From Archangium gephyra (GTDB lineage: Bacteria; Myxococcota; Myxococcia; Myxococcales; Myxococcaceae): a DNA stretch of 64,000 nt. The notes beneath the pieces were generated by a model, which ran no database searches, was not told where the DNA came from, and was given only the letters and a program-made list of their open reading frames with translations. Location of the stretch: contig NZ_CP011509.1 in assembly GCF_001027285.1 (NCBI RefSeq), positions 2,178,501 to 2,242,500 of the forward strand, read 5' to 3'. Positions 8,931-18,300 of the stretch are shown here, piece after piece. The first letter of the stretch is position 1. Each line of letters opens with the position of its first letter. The translations under genes and the position numbers were made by a program.

Positions 8931-9497
8931 CTACCGGACTGACGAAGAGGAACTCGAGCCGCGAAGTGGCTCGGCCCTCCCATCCGGCTCCGGCGTCGCC
9001 GTGGCGGGCCGGCCCAGGCGGGCCATGTCCACCGTCAACAGCTCGTAGAGCAGCACGTCCCACCACCAGAAGAAGAGCGCGCTGAACTTGATGTAGACCA
9101 GCGGCGCGTTCGTCCAGATCTGCAGCGGATGGCCCAACACGCGGTCGGCCACGAAGCCCGCCAGCCACTCGCCCGCCCAGCAGACCGTTCCGGCGATGAC
9201 CATCCGCTTCACCAGCCCCACGTCCCGGCGCAGGAACCAGAAGAAGTTCAGGCACCAGATGATGGCCACCGAGCCCGCCCACAGCCCCACGCTCTCGAAG
9301 GAGAACCAGTGGTAGGGCGAGAGCGGGTAGGTCCACCCCGGCTCCCCGGTGAGCTTCCAGTAGAGCTGGTTCTGCAGCAGCTCCACGAACCAGAAGATGG
9401 GCGTCACGTAGCTGATGTGGAACGCCAGCGAGCCGAGATACCCGGCCACCCTGCGCTGCCCGCCGTTGCCCGACGACTCCGCCTCATTGCTTGCCAC
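8931..9497 (-). CDS. polytopic membrane protein, unknown function
   Basis: 188 residues with about five hydrophobic, very aromatic segments (FHISYVTPIFWFVELL, VGLWAGSVAIIWCLNFFWF, and others up to residue ~155), then a hydrophilic Ser/Pro-rich tail of about 30 residues ending in six Ser. Trp and Phe content is unusually high, resembling small membrane carotenoid/sterol-type proteins, but no family was recognised. It sits upstream of the SitA-like gene on the same strand with a 167-bp non-coding gap (8764-8930), so a link to the toxin locus is possible but weak. Confidence 0.6.
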   Translation of the reverse strand: MASNEAESSGNGGQRRVAGYLGSLAFHISYVTPIFWFVELLQNQLYWKLTGEPGWTYPLSPYHWFSFESVGLWAGSVAIIWCLNFFWFLRRDVGLVKRMVIAGTVCWAGEWLAGFVADRVLGHPLQIWTNAPLVYIKFSALFFWWWDVLLYELLTVDMARLGRPATATPEPDGRAEPLRGSSSSSSVR

Positions 9498-9710
9498 AGC
9501 AACCTCCTCCTCATCCCGGCGTGCCCGTGAGCGGCGCCTCGTTCCTCGCGCGAGTCTGCCACGGGTGGGCTCTCAAGAGGGCTGGAGGTGTGCCTGGAGG
9601 CTACATGCGGGAGCGGGGCGTGGCAGTCACCTGCCTGCCCCCAAGGCAGGAGTGTGACGCGACGCGAGCGGTGCTCCGCAGCGGGCTCTGTTCGCGGTAC
9701 AACAGAGTCC

Positions 9711-10976
9711 ATGCGTACCCCCGTCGTGTATGTGGCCGGCCTGCTGGCACTCGCGCTGACCGCCGGCCCGGCCCGGGCCCAGGGCCTCGGGCTGGACCTG
9801 TCCGGTGACTCCAACACCCAGAGCAATGAGCAGCAGCAGGACACCGGAGAAGGCGCTGCAGAGGGCACTCCACCGGAGGGCGAGCAGGGCGGCCTGGGCC
9901 TGGGGCTGGACCTGAGCAGCGGCACGCCCGGAGCGGACCTGCAGCCGCGCTTCGCGCTGGTGGGGCTGGACACGCCCGAGCGCGCTGGCGCCGCGGCGGC
10001 GAAGCGGTGGATGGGCTGGCTGCAGGCGGTGGCGCTGCGCACCGGCCGGGTGGCCAAGGCCTCCGAGCCCGCGGAAATCCGCGAGCAGCTTGCCTCGGAC
10101 TACGCGGCCGCCCTGCGCTGCGCGGAGGCCTCGTGCTTGAGCGGGCCGGCGGACACGATCGACGCGGACCTGCTCACCACGGCGCGCCTGGCGCTGGAGG
10201 ACGAGGGCTGGACGCTGCGGCTGTGGACGTATGACCGGGACCGGGGCGTGGTGGAGACGGATGTGGTGACGGGCCGCAAGCCGACGGACAGCAACTTCCT
10301 CCGTGAGGCGGGCGAGGTGCTGTCCAAGCGGGTGACGGAGCTGGCCCGGCCGCGCTCGATGCTGAAGGTGTCCAGCAACGTGTCGCAGGCGGTGGTGCGC
10401 GTGGGCGAGCGCATGCTGGGCGTGGGCACCGTCGAGGCGAAGCTGCCGCCCGGCGAGGTGCAGCTCATCGTGGAGGCCGACGAGTACTCCACCTATACGA
10501 AGACGCTGACGCTCGTGGCCGGTGAGACGCAGGAGGTGGCGGTGCGGCTGGAGCTCAATGGCCCCGCGCCCGAAGGCCCCCCCGCGGACGCCGTGGCGAG
10601 TGTGAAGAAGAAGAAGTCGAGCGGCCCCTCCGGCCCCTCCGTCTTCAGCCGTCCCGCCCTCTACACCACGGTGCTGGGACTGGCGGCGGTGGGCGCGGGC
10701 GTGGCCATGGGCATGGGCCTGCAGGGCAAGGTGCAGGACGCCAACGGGGACGGAATCATGGACCTGTCCCGCGCCGAGTACCTCGCCGCCCGGCAGCAGT
10801 CGATGATCTCCACGGCGCTCATGGCGGGTGGTGGCGCGGTGGCGGGCGGCAGCCTGCTGTGGCTCCTCATCGTCCCAGCGCGTTCCGAGCCGGTGTCCTC
10901 CTCGGTGGCCCCCGTTTCCAGCGGGAAGGGCACCAGCGGCACGGCCCTCCACTTCGTGATTGGCGGGAGCTTCTGA
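9711..10976 (+). CDS. secreted PEGA-domain protein with C-terminal membrane anchors
   Basis: 421 residues. A signal peptide (cleavage likely after PARA, residue ~23) is followed by a Gln/Glu/Gly-rich spacer containing GLGLDLS twice, an alpha/beta domain (~75-210), and a PEGA-type beta domain (~215-290: SSNVSQAVVRVGERMLG, LPPGEVQLIVEADEYSTYTK, VRLEL). Two hydrophobic segments lie near residues 325-345 and 375-400. PEGA domains decorate myxobacterial envelope and kinase-associated proteins. The gene starts a cluster with the Cys-rich lipoprotein (2-bp gap), a Ser/Thr kinase and a TPR protein, suggesting a shared envelope function. Confidence 0.7.
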   Translation: MRTPVVYVAGLLALALTAGPARAQGLGLDLSGDSNTQSNEQQQDTGEGAAEGTPPEGEQGGLGLGLDLSSGTPGADLQPRFALVGLDTPERAGAAAAKRWMGWLQAVALRTGRVAKASEPAEIREQLASDYAAALRCAEASCLSGPADTIDADLLTTARLALEDEGWTLRLWTYDRDRGVVETDVVTGRKPTDSNFLREAGEVLSKRVTELARPRSMLKVSSNVSQAVVRVGERMLGVGTVEAKLPPGEVQLIVEADEYSTYTKTLTLVAGETQEVAVRLELNGPAPEGPPADAVASVKKKKSSGPSGPSVFSRPALYTTVLGLAAVGAGVAMGMGLQGKVQDANGDGIMDLSRAEYLAARQQSMISTALMAGGGAVAGGSLLWLLIVPARSEPVSSSVAPVSSGKGTSGTALHFVIGGSF

Positions 10977-10978
10977 AC

Positions 10979-12403
10979 ATGAAGTCCTTTTCTTCCCTCT
11001 TCTGCTGTCTGGTGCTCGCGCTGTCCGCCGCGGGCTGTTGGGTGCCGGAGCTTCCGGACGACACCCTCTTCAGCTGCGACACGGCCGAGGACTGCGCCGC
11101 CAACGGCGTGGTGTGCGCTCCCCGCGGCGCGGGCCTGGGCGGCTTCTGCTGCACACCCACCACCGAGGTGTGCAATGGCAAGGACGACAACTGCAACGGC
11201 CAGCTGGATGACCTGCCCGAGGCCAGCTGCTACACCGGCCCCGAGGGCACGCGGGACCTGGGTGGCTGCAAGGCCGGCAAGGTCACCTGCGGCACCAACG
11301 GCACCCTGGTCTGCACCGGCGAGGTCGTGCCCGCCGCCACCGAGTCGTGCAACGGCGTCGATGACGACTGCGACGGCGAGACGGACGAGGGCTTCAACAC
11401 CCAGACGGACATCGCCAACTGCGGCCGGTGCGGCACCGTCTGCAATGCCGTGACGCAGTCGTGCGTGGATGGGGCCTGCAAGACGCGGGGCGAGACGCTC
11501 TGCGACGACAACACCGACGACGACGGGGACGGCGCCAAGGACTGCGCGGACAGCGACTGCGACAACCAGACGCGCGCGTGCACCGCCAGCGACGCGGCCA
11601 ACAACTGCGTCTGCGTCGGCCGGGCGATTGGCGAGGCCAACTGCGGCGATGGCGCCGACAACGATGTGGATGGCTTCACCGACTGCGTCGAGGAGGAGTG
11701 CGCCAACAAGTCGTGCGGCACCGGCTGCGTCTGCACCAACTACGTCAAGAAGGAGACCGTCTGCAGCGACAGCCTCAACAACGATGGCAACGAGGGCACC
11801 GACTGCGCGGATCCCGACTGCGCCGGCCAGTCGTGCGGCGCCGGCTGCCTGTGCCAGAGCGGCAAGGCCGCGGAGACCGTCTGCAGCGACGGCCTCAACA
11901 ACGACGGCACCGAGGGCACCGACTGCGCGGACACCACCGACTGCAACGGCAAGAGCTGCAGCGCCGCCGGGGGCTGCCTGTGCGCGGGGGGCCTCGCCAC
12001 GGAGACCGTGTGCAATGACGGCCTGGACAACGACAGCACCGGGGGCGCGGACTGCGCGGATACGGACTGTTACTGGAAGAGCTTCAGTGACGGCACCATG
12101 TGCACCAACACCGGGACCCGGGTGGAGGTGGCCTGCTCGGACGCCAGGGACAACGATGGGAACGCGGGCAGGACCGACTGCATCGTCGGCAACTCGGACT
12201 CCAACTGCGTCAGCGGCGTCTGTGGCGCGGGCTGCTCCTTCAACAACTGCTCCAAGAAGGAGACCATCTGCAACGACCGCACGGACAACGACGGCGACAC
12301 CCAGAGCGACTGCGCGGACAAGACGGATTGCCCCGCCGGTACCGCCTGCACCCGCACCAACGGCGCGGCGGGCACCTGCCAGAACAACGGCTCTTGCGCC
12401 TGA
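10979..12403 (+). CDS. Cys/Asp-rich repeat lipoprotein (MopE-like putative metal-binding repeats)
   Basis: 474 residues. Lipoprotein signal peptide ends in LSAAGC (C20). The mature part is built of repeats of the form C.DG.DNDGD..TDCAD.DC, plus early units such as EVCNGKDDNCNGQLDD and ESCNGVDDDCDGETDEG, which match the putative metal-binding motif family seen in MopE and many myxobacterial proteins. The acidic DxDxDG-like loops suggest Ca2+ binding and the many Cys suggest disulfides outside the cytoplasm. At least six long repeats are visible between residues ~165 and 470. Start 2 bp after the PEGA gene stop implies one transcript. Function unknown beyond a cell-surface structural role. Confidence 0.75.
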   Translation: MKSFSSLFCCLVLALSAAGCWVPELPDDTLFSCDTAEDCAANGVVCAPRGAGLGGFCCTPTTEVCNGKDDNCNGQLDDLPEASCYTGPEGTRDLGGCKAGKVTCGTNGTLVCTGEVVPAATESCNGVDDDCDGETDEGFNTQTDIANCGRCGTVCNAVTQSCVDGACKTRGETLCDDNTDDDGDGAKDCADSDCDNQTRACTASDAANNCVCVGRAIGEANCGDGADNDVDGFTDCVEEECANKSCGTGCVCTNYVKKETVCSDSLNNDGNEGTDCADPDCAGQSCGAGCLCQSGKAAETVCSDGLNNDGTEGTDCADTTDCNGKSCSAAGGCLCAGGLATETVCNDGLDNDSTGGADCADTDCYWKSFSDGTMCTNTGTRVEVACSDARDNDGNAGRTDCIVGNSDSNCVSGVCGAGCSFNNCSKKETICNDRTDNDGDTQSDCADKTDCPAGTACTRTNGAAGTCQNNGSCA

Positions 12404-12430
12404 CGGTGTGCGCTTGATGCACACTTGAGC

Positions 12431-12458
12431 ACAGGTCCGCCCTCCGGGGCGGGCCTGT
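12431..12458 (+). terminator. terminator-like hairpin after the Cys-rich lipoprotein gene
   Basis: 12431-12442 pairs with 12447-12458 (12 bp with one G-U) around a TCCG loop, 27 nt after the lipoprotein stop. No T-tract follows. It separates the PEGA/Cys-rich pair from the kinase gene. Confidence 0.65.
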
Positions 12459-12580
12459 TCCCACTGATGGATCCCAGCAGGCTTCTACAGCCCTGGGTGG
12501 GACAGAAGAGTCGTCACCCTGGCGACAACGTTGTCCGTGTGGGTTGCCGAGGAATGAGAGGATGGAAAGGTTTGCCGCCC

Positions 12581-13906
12581 ATGCGCGGCGACGACTTCAT
12601 CTCGGGCACGGTGCTCTCAGGCAGCTTCCAAGCCGCAGGCGGCTCGACGGTCGTGGACCGCGAGCTTCAGCAAGGCGACATCCTGGGCAGCTACCAACTG
12701 GAGCGCCTGCTGGGCGAGGGCTCCATGGGCCAGGTGTTCCAGGCCCGCCATACGCGGCTGGGGCGCCAGGTGGCCCTCAAGGTGCTGCGCTCCGCCTTTT
12801 CCCATGACGGCGGTTTCGTGCAGCGCTTCTTCCAGGAGGCGCGCGCCGTCAATCAGATCAACCACGAACACATCGTGGAGATCTTCGACTTCATCGAGGA
12901 CGCGGAGCAGGGACGTGTCTACTGTGTGATGGAGCTGCTGCGAGGGCAGAGCCTCTCCGCCCTGCTGAGGGAGGAGAAGCTGTCGCTGCAGCGCATCCGC
13001 CGCATGCTGGTGCAGGTGTGCGCGGCCCTGGGCGCGGCGCACCAGCTCGGGGTGGTGCACCGGGACGTCAAGCCGGACAACCTCTTCGTCGTGCACAAGG
13101 GCGGGCAGCAGGACTTCGTGAAGGTGCTCGACTTCGGGGTGGCCAAGCTGCTCACCGCCGAGAACACCAGCGGGACGCTGGATGGCACCATCATCGGCAC
13201 GCCCACGTACATGTCGCCGGAGCAGGCCGCGGGTCTGCCGGTGGACCATCGCGCGGACATCTACGCGGTGGGCACCGTCCTCTACGAGCTGCTCGGCGGA
13301 CAGCCGCCCTTCCAGGCCTCCAACTTCGGCCAGCTCATGGTGAAGATCCTCACCGAGCCGCCCCCCGCGCTGCCCTCGCACACGCCGGCGGGAGAGCCGG
13401 TGCCGCAGGTGCTGGCCCAGCTCGCCCTGCGCTGTCTGGCCAAGGAGCCCTCGGACCGGCCGCAGCAGCTCTCCGAGGTCATCACCGCGCTGCTGTCGGA
13501 CACGGGGACGGAGCCGCGGGGGCTCGCTCCCACGCTCTCCGAGGACGAGCGGCCCACCCAGCCCATGGCGGTGCCCTGGGCCCTGTCCGGTGCGCGGCGC
13601 CCCTGGCCGCTGATCGCCTCGGGCGTGGTGGCCCTGGCGCTCGCGGGCCTGGTGCTCTCGTGGGGCGTGCGGCGGGGCGCCTCTTCCGAGGCCGTGGCGC
13701 ACGAGGGGGCCGCGCGGGCCCCCGTCTCCCTCGCCACCGGGCACGAGGCCCCGTCCGACGCACCCCCCTCCCTCGAGGCGCCGCTGCTGCCCGAGGCGGA
13801 GCCGCACACGGGCCGCAAGCAGGCGCGGGAGCCCGTTCGCACCTCTGTCCACCGCAAGCAGAAACCCGGAGTGCGCGATGACGTCATCGATCCGTTCGCT
13901 CGCTGA
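12581..13906 (+). CDS. transmembrane Ser/Thr protein kinase (Hanks type)
   Basis: 441 residues from the ATG at 12581, preceded by GGAAAGG; an alternative ATG at 12554 would add nine residues. The kinase domain spans ~38-305: Gly loop LLGEGSMGQV, ATP Lys in VALKVL (K67), catalytic HRDVKPDN (D162), DFGVAKL (D184), activation segment GTPTYMSPEQ. A single TM helix (~342-362) separates it from a Pro/Ala-rich extracytoplasmic tail of about 80 residues with no recognised sensor. All catalytic residues are intact, so it should be an active eukaryotic-like kinase signalling across the inner membrane. It overlaps the TPR gene, a likely partner. Confidence 0.93.
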   Translation: MRGDDFISGTVLSGSFQAAGGSTVVDRELQQGDILGSYQLERLLGEGSMGQVFQARHTRLGRQVALKVLRSAFSHDGGFVQRFFQEARAVNQINHEHIVEIFDFIEDAEQGRVYCVMELLRGQSLSALLREEKLSLQRIRRMLVQVCAALGAAHQLGVVHRDVKPDNLFVVHKGGQQDFVKVLDFGVAKLLTAENTSGTLDGTIIGTPTYMSPEQAAGLPVDHRADIYAVGTVLYELLGGQPPFQASNFGQLMVKILTEPPPALPSHTPAGEPVPQVLAQLALRCLAKEPSDRPQQLSEVITALLSDTGTEPRGLAPTLSEDERPTQPMAVPWALSGARRPWPLIASGVVALALAGLVLSWGVRRGASSEAVAHEGAARAPVSLATGHEAPSDAPPSLEAPLLPEAEPHTGRKQAREPVRTSVHRKQKPGVRDDVIDPFAR

Positions 13907-14567
13907 GCGCTCCCTGGTGCCGGTGCTGGTGGCGGTGGCGCTGGCCCTCTCGCCCCTGTCCGTGCGCGCCGCGAACGCGGAGGCGGGCGCCCAGGTGGAG
14001 TCCCAGGCCCGCGCGAAGTTCTCCGAGGGCAACATCGCCTACGACCTGGGCGAGTTCCAGAAGGCCCTGGACGCCTACAGCGAGGCGTACCGGTTGATGC
14101 CCCTGCCGGGCTTCCTCTTCAACATCGCCCAGTGCCACCGGCAGATGGGCCGTCCCGAGCGCGCCGGCTTCTTCTACCGGCGCTACCTGACGCTCTCCAA
14201 GGAGGAGCCCGCCAACGCCGCGCTGGTGGGGGAGCTCATCGCGGAGATGGACGAGGCGGTGCAGCGCGAGCAGCTGCGGCGCCAGTCGCGCGAGGAGACG
14301 GCGAGGGATCAGGCGAAGGCCGCGGCGCTGCGGGCCCAGGCGGAGGCGATCGCCGCGCGCCGGGTGCAGCAGGGCGAGGGCAAGCGGGCCCTGGTGCCCG
14401 GGGCCAGGACCGCCGGGCGGACCGAGGCCGAGGTGAAGGGCGACAACCCGCTGACGAAGTGGTGGGTGTGGGCGGGGGCGGGCGCCGTGGCGGTGATCGC
14501 CGGTGGCGTCATCTACGCGGCCACCGCTCCCCAGCCGCGCCCCACCACGCTGGGCACCGTGCGTTAG
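13878..14567 (+). CDS. periplasmic TPR-repeat protein with C-terminal TM anchor
   Basis: 229 residues, beginning 29 bp inside the end of the kinase gene in another frame, so the two are probably coupled. Signal peptide (~1-32, ending VRAANA), then TPR-like helices (residues ~45-115: AKFSEGNIAYDLGEFQKALDA, then GFLFNIAQCHRQMG and AGFFYRRYL), a charged coiled coil (~125-160), and a hydrophobic segment near the C-terminus (KWWVWAGAGAVAVIAGGVIY). Small TPR proteins of this form often sit beside myxobacterial kinases. Probable role: protein-protein scaffold for the kinase's extracytoplasmic part (inferred). Confidence 0.72.
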   Translation: MTSSIRSLAERSLVPVLVAVALALSPLSVRAANAEAGAQVESQARAKFSEGNIAYDLGEFQKALDAYSEAYRLMPLPGFLFNIAQCHRQMGRPERAGFFYRRYLTLSKEEPANAALVGELIAEMDEAVQREQLRRQSREETARDQAKAAALRAQAEAIAARRVQQGEGKRALVPGARTAGRTEAEVKGDNPLTKWWVWAGAGAVAVIAGGVIYAATAPQPRPTTLGTVR

Positions 14568-14580
14568 CCGGCGCCGCGGG

Positions 14581-14602
14581 CCCGGGCCTGCTCAGGCCGG
14601 GG
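14581..14602. terminator. hairpin between convergent TPR and FHA genes
   Basis: 14581-14589 pairs with 14594-14602 (8 of 9 positions) around a GCTC loop. It overlaps the stop codon of the leftward FHA gene, so it would act mainly on rightward transcripts. Confidence 0.4.
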
Positions 14603-15143
14603 TCTCCCGGGGGCCACTGCGCGGGTTGGCCAGCATCAGCGCGGCCGTGTGGCCCATGCGGGTGTGGAAGCTCTCGGCGTCGTGGAAGGTGAGCCGCACG
14701 TCGCCCAGCTGCAGCTGCATGCCGGACTCCAGCGGCAGGTGCTGCCCGGGGCGCATCCGCTTGCCGCTGAGCATCGCCGGCCCTCCCTGCACCAGCGCCT
14801 CCACCGTCCAGCTTCCGTCCGGCTGGGCGTGCAGCGCCAGGTGCTCGCGGGACACCGTGGCGTCGTTGATGACGAAGACGTTGTGCGAGGCCCGCCCCAG
14901 CGTCAGGGTGTCCCGCCCCGGCGCCAGCGCCAGCTCGAAGCACATGGCATCCCCCGACGGCAGGCAGTCGCGGAGATCCGAGGTGGGCAGCCGGGTGGTG
15001 CCGTGGTTCTGCTCGCTGTTCTCCGGAACGTTCCAGACCCCGGCCTCCCACACCAGCCAGCAGTGCGGGTAGCGGGCCCGGAATTTCTCCTTGAGTGCGA
15101 GGTGCTGCCGCACGAGCAGCGAGAGCAGCAGGGAGCGCGCCAT
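14592..15143 (-). CDS. FHA-domain protein
   Basis: 183 residues from the ATG at 15143. An N-terminal region (MARSLLLSLLVRQHLALKE, then a Trp-rich stretch) precedes a forkhead-associated domain at ~75-165: DTLTLGRASHNVFVIN (the GR and following Ser), VSREHLALHA (SxxH phosphothreonine-binding motif), then LSGKRMRPGQHLPLESGMQLQLGDVRLTF. FHA domains bind phosphothreonine peptides, and a Ser/Thr kinase lies just downstream across a convergent junction, so it may read out that kinase. No other catalytic domain. The divergent gap 15144-15392 (249 bp) carries no gene. Confidence 0.75.
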   Translation of the reverse strand: MARSLLLSLLVRQHLALKEKFRARYPHCWLVWEAGVWNVPENSEQNHGTTRLPTSDLRDCLPSGDAMCFELALAPGRDTLTLGRASHNVFVINDATVSREHLALHAQPDGSWTVEALVQGGPAMLSGKRMRPGQHLPLESGMQLQLGDVRLTFHDAESFHTRMGHTAALMLANPRSGPRETPA

Positions 15144-15392
15144 GAGGGGAGAGAAACACCTTCGCGCTCTGATCGCCACTGCTTCCGCCGTCTGGAGTCG
15201 CCGGGTTGTCCAAGAGTGCGCGTTTGAGAGGGGGAAAATCGGCGGAAAGCAGGCGTCCAAACGGCTGGCACGGATTTTCACCCGGCCCACCTCCGGCGTA
15301 AGGTGTCGCTCAAATGTTTCAGTGGGCTTCACGCCGTTGTCACGAAGCGGGGGCCCACTGCGCAGGACAACCCCCAACCCCCCAGGGACTGC

Positions 15393-18300
15393 ATGCGCCA
15401 TCACCCCCGCCATGTTCTGGCACTGTTGACTACAGGACTACTCCTGTTCTCCGCGTGCGCTCCGCCCGAGGAGTGCGGCAACAGCCGCCTCGAGGGCAAG
15501 GAGCAATGTGACGACGGCAACACCGCCAACGGTGACGGCTGTTCCAAGAGCTGTACCACCGAGAGCGCGCAGGCCGTCTGCGGCAATGGTGACAAGGAGG
15601 TGGGCGAGGCGTGTGACGACGGCAACCAGGTGGACGGGGACGGGTGCCAGAACAACTGCAGCATCACCACGCCGGATCAGGAAGTGCTGGCCGTGTGCGG
15701 CAACGGCACCCGGGAGATCTCCGAGGCGTGCGACGACGGCAACAAGACGGACGGGGACGGGTGCGAGAGCACCTGCGTGGCCACCCGCCCGGCGGCGGAG
15801 CAGTGCCCCGGGGCGGCGAGCCTGCCGCAGCCGGCGGCCGGTGAGACCTGCAAGGTGATCGCCGGCACGGGCACCTCGCGCCTCTACCTGGGCGTGGTGC
15901 TGATGGACGGCAAGACGCTCGCTGGCGGCCAGGTGCTGGTGGACGACAAGGGCCTCATCCAGTGCTCGGCGTGTGACTGCTCGAGCCAGGCCGGTGCGGA
16001 CACGGCGACGAAGATTTCCTGCCCGCAGGGTGTCATCTCCCCGGGCCTCATCAACGCGCACGACCACATCTCCTACCAGAAGGGTCCCGAGGCCGGGAAG
16101 GCGGAGCGCTACGAGCACCGTCACGACTGGCGCAAGGGCAACAACAGCCACACCGTGCTGAACTCGGGCAGCAGCAGCTCGAGCGATGACCTGGCGCGCT
16201 GGGCCGAGCTGCGCCATGTGCTCTCCGGCACCACCTCCATGGTGGGCTCGGGCGGCATCACGGGCCTGCTGCGGGAGCTGACCGCCGACAGCTTCAGCAC
16301 CCGGATCAGCCAGGAGGGCCTGCGGGAGATGCCCGCGTTCTTCCAGACCTTCCCGCTGGATGACTCGGGCGGCAAGGAGCTGGAGAGCGGGTGCTCGTAC
16401 GGGACCCTCGACCGGCCGGACGCGATTCCGCCCCTCTCGGCCTACCTGCCGCACGTGTCCGAGGGCATCGAGACGTCGGCGCGCAACGAGTTCCGCTGCC
16501 TGTCCGGCGAGGGCTCCGGCAGCCAGGATCTGATGAAGCCGAACACGGCCATCATCCACGGCATCGGCCTCACGGCGACGGAGATCGGCAAGATGGCCGA
16601 GCGTGGCACGGGGCTCATCTGGTCGCCCCGCTCCAACATCTCCCTGTACGGCGATACGGCCATGGTCACCGCCTACAAGCAGCTGGGCGTGAACATCGCG
16701 CTGGGCACGGACTGGCTGCAGTCGGGCTCCATGAACATCCTGCGCGAGCTGCAGTGCGCCAACTACCTCAACCAGGTGCACTACTCGCAGAGCTTCACCG
16801 ACGAGGAGCTGTGGCGGATGGTCACCGCGAACGCGGCGGACCTGACGGAGACCTCGGAGAAGCTGGGCCGCATCGCCCCGGGCAAGGTGGCGGACCTGGC
16901 CATCTTCAAGCTGCGCTCCTTCGCCTACTCGCCGCACCGCGCCGTCATCGAGGCCGGCACGGAGGACGTGGTCCTCACCGTGCGGGGCGGCAAGCCGCTC
17001 TACGGCGACAAGAACGTGGTGGACGGGCTCAAGGGCGCGGATGCGTGTGACGACATGCCCATGTGCGGCACCACCAAGGCCGTGTGCGTGAAGTCCGAGA
17101 CGGCGGCGGGGACGACGCCGGGCAAGACCTTCGCGGAGCTGAAGACCGCCAACTCCAGCGCCTACGAGCTCTTCTTCTGCCGCAACACGCTGCCGACGAA
17201 CGAGCCCACCTGCACCCCGCAGCGCAGCGGAACCGCGCCGGTGGCGGCCTCGGTCAATGGCTCCACCGTCTACACCGGCTCGCGCCGGCTCGCCGACTCC
17301 GACGGTGACGGCATCGCCAACGCCGCGGACAACTGCCCCATCATCTTCAACCCCATCCGCCCGATGGACAACGGCAAGCAGGCGGACTCCGACAACGATG
17401 GCATGGGTGATGCGTGCGACACGTGCCCGCTCGGCACCACCTGCACCGCGGGCAATCCCGCGGATGAGGACGGTGACGGCAAGGCCACCCTCGCCGATAA
17501 CTGCCCCGGCGTGGCCAACGCGGACCAGGCGGATACGGACGGCGATGGCCGCGGTGACGCGTGCGACGCCTGCCGCACGAAGAACCCGGACGACGTGCTC
17601 TGCGCGGTCTCCATCTACGACCTCAAGAAGCCGGCCGTTGCCCCCTTCCCGTCGTTCGTGGGCTACACCATCACCATTCCCAAGGGGCTGGTGACGGCGG
17701 TGTCGGGCAACGACTTCTTCCTTCAGGTGCCCGACGAGGATCGGACCGCGGGAGCGGACTGGTCCTCCGTCTACGTCTTCCAGAGCTCCACCTCGGCTCC
17801 CGCGCCGAAGGTCGGCGACGTCATCACCATCACCAACGCCGTGCTGAAGAACTTCAGCGGACAGCTCCAGCTCAACGACGCCTTCATCGCGGCCACGCCC
17901 GTGGAGAGCAGCAAGGCGCTGCCCGCGCCGGTGCTCGTCACCCCGGACGAGGTGCGCACGGGCGGTCCCCGGGCCGCGGCGCTCGAGGGTGTGCTGGTGG
18001 AGGTCAACGACGTCTTCGTGACGAAGGTGGACTCCGGCTTCGGCGAGTTCGTCGTCGACACCACGAAGGGCTCGGACCCCGCGGCCAAGGGCCTCGCCGT
18101 GGATGACTACTTCTACAAGCCCTCGCCCCTGCCGGCGGTGGGCACGGAGTTCCACCGGGTCCGCGGCATCCTGAACTGGCGCAACAATGCCTCCAAGCTG
18201 GAGCCGGTTGGCGCCAATGATCTGCTCGGACCGCAGCCGGCGCTCGTCGCCTTCGGCTCGACCTCCGAGCAGTTCATCCGCTTGGGTTCCACCTGTGACG

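Noticed and set aside
15264..15281. Sigma-54-like site CTGGCACGG-N3-TTCA upstream of the giant lipoprotein
   Set aside because: The -12 element should read TTGC; here the GC is missing, and the position is over 100 bp from the start.
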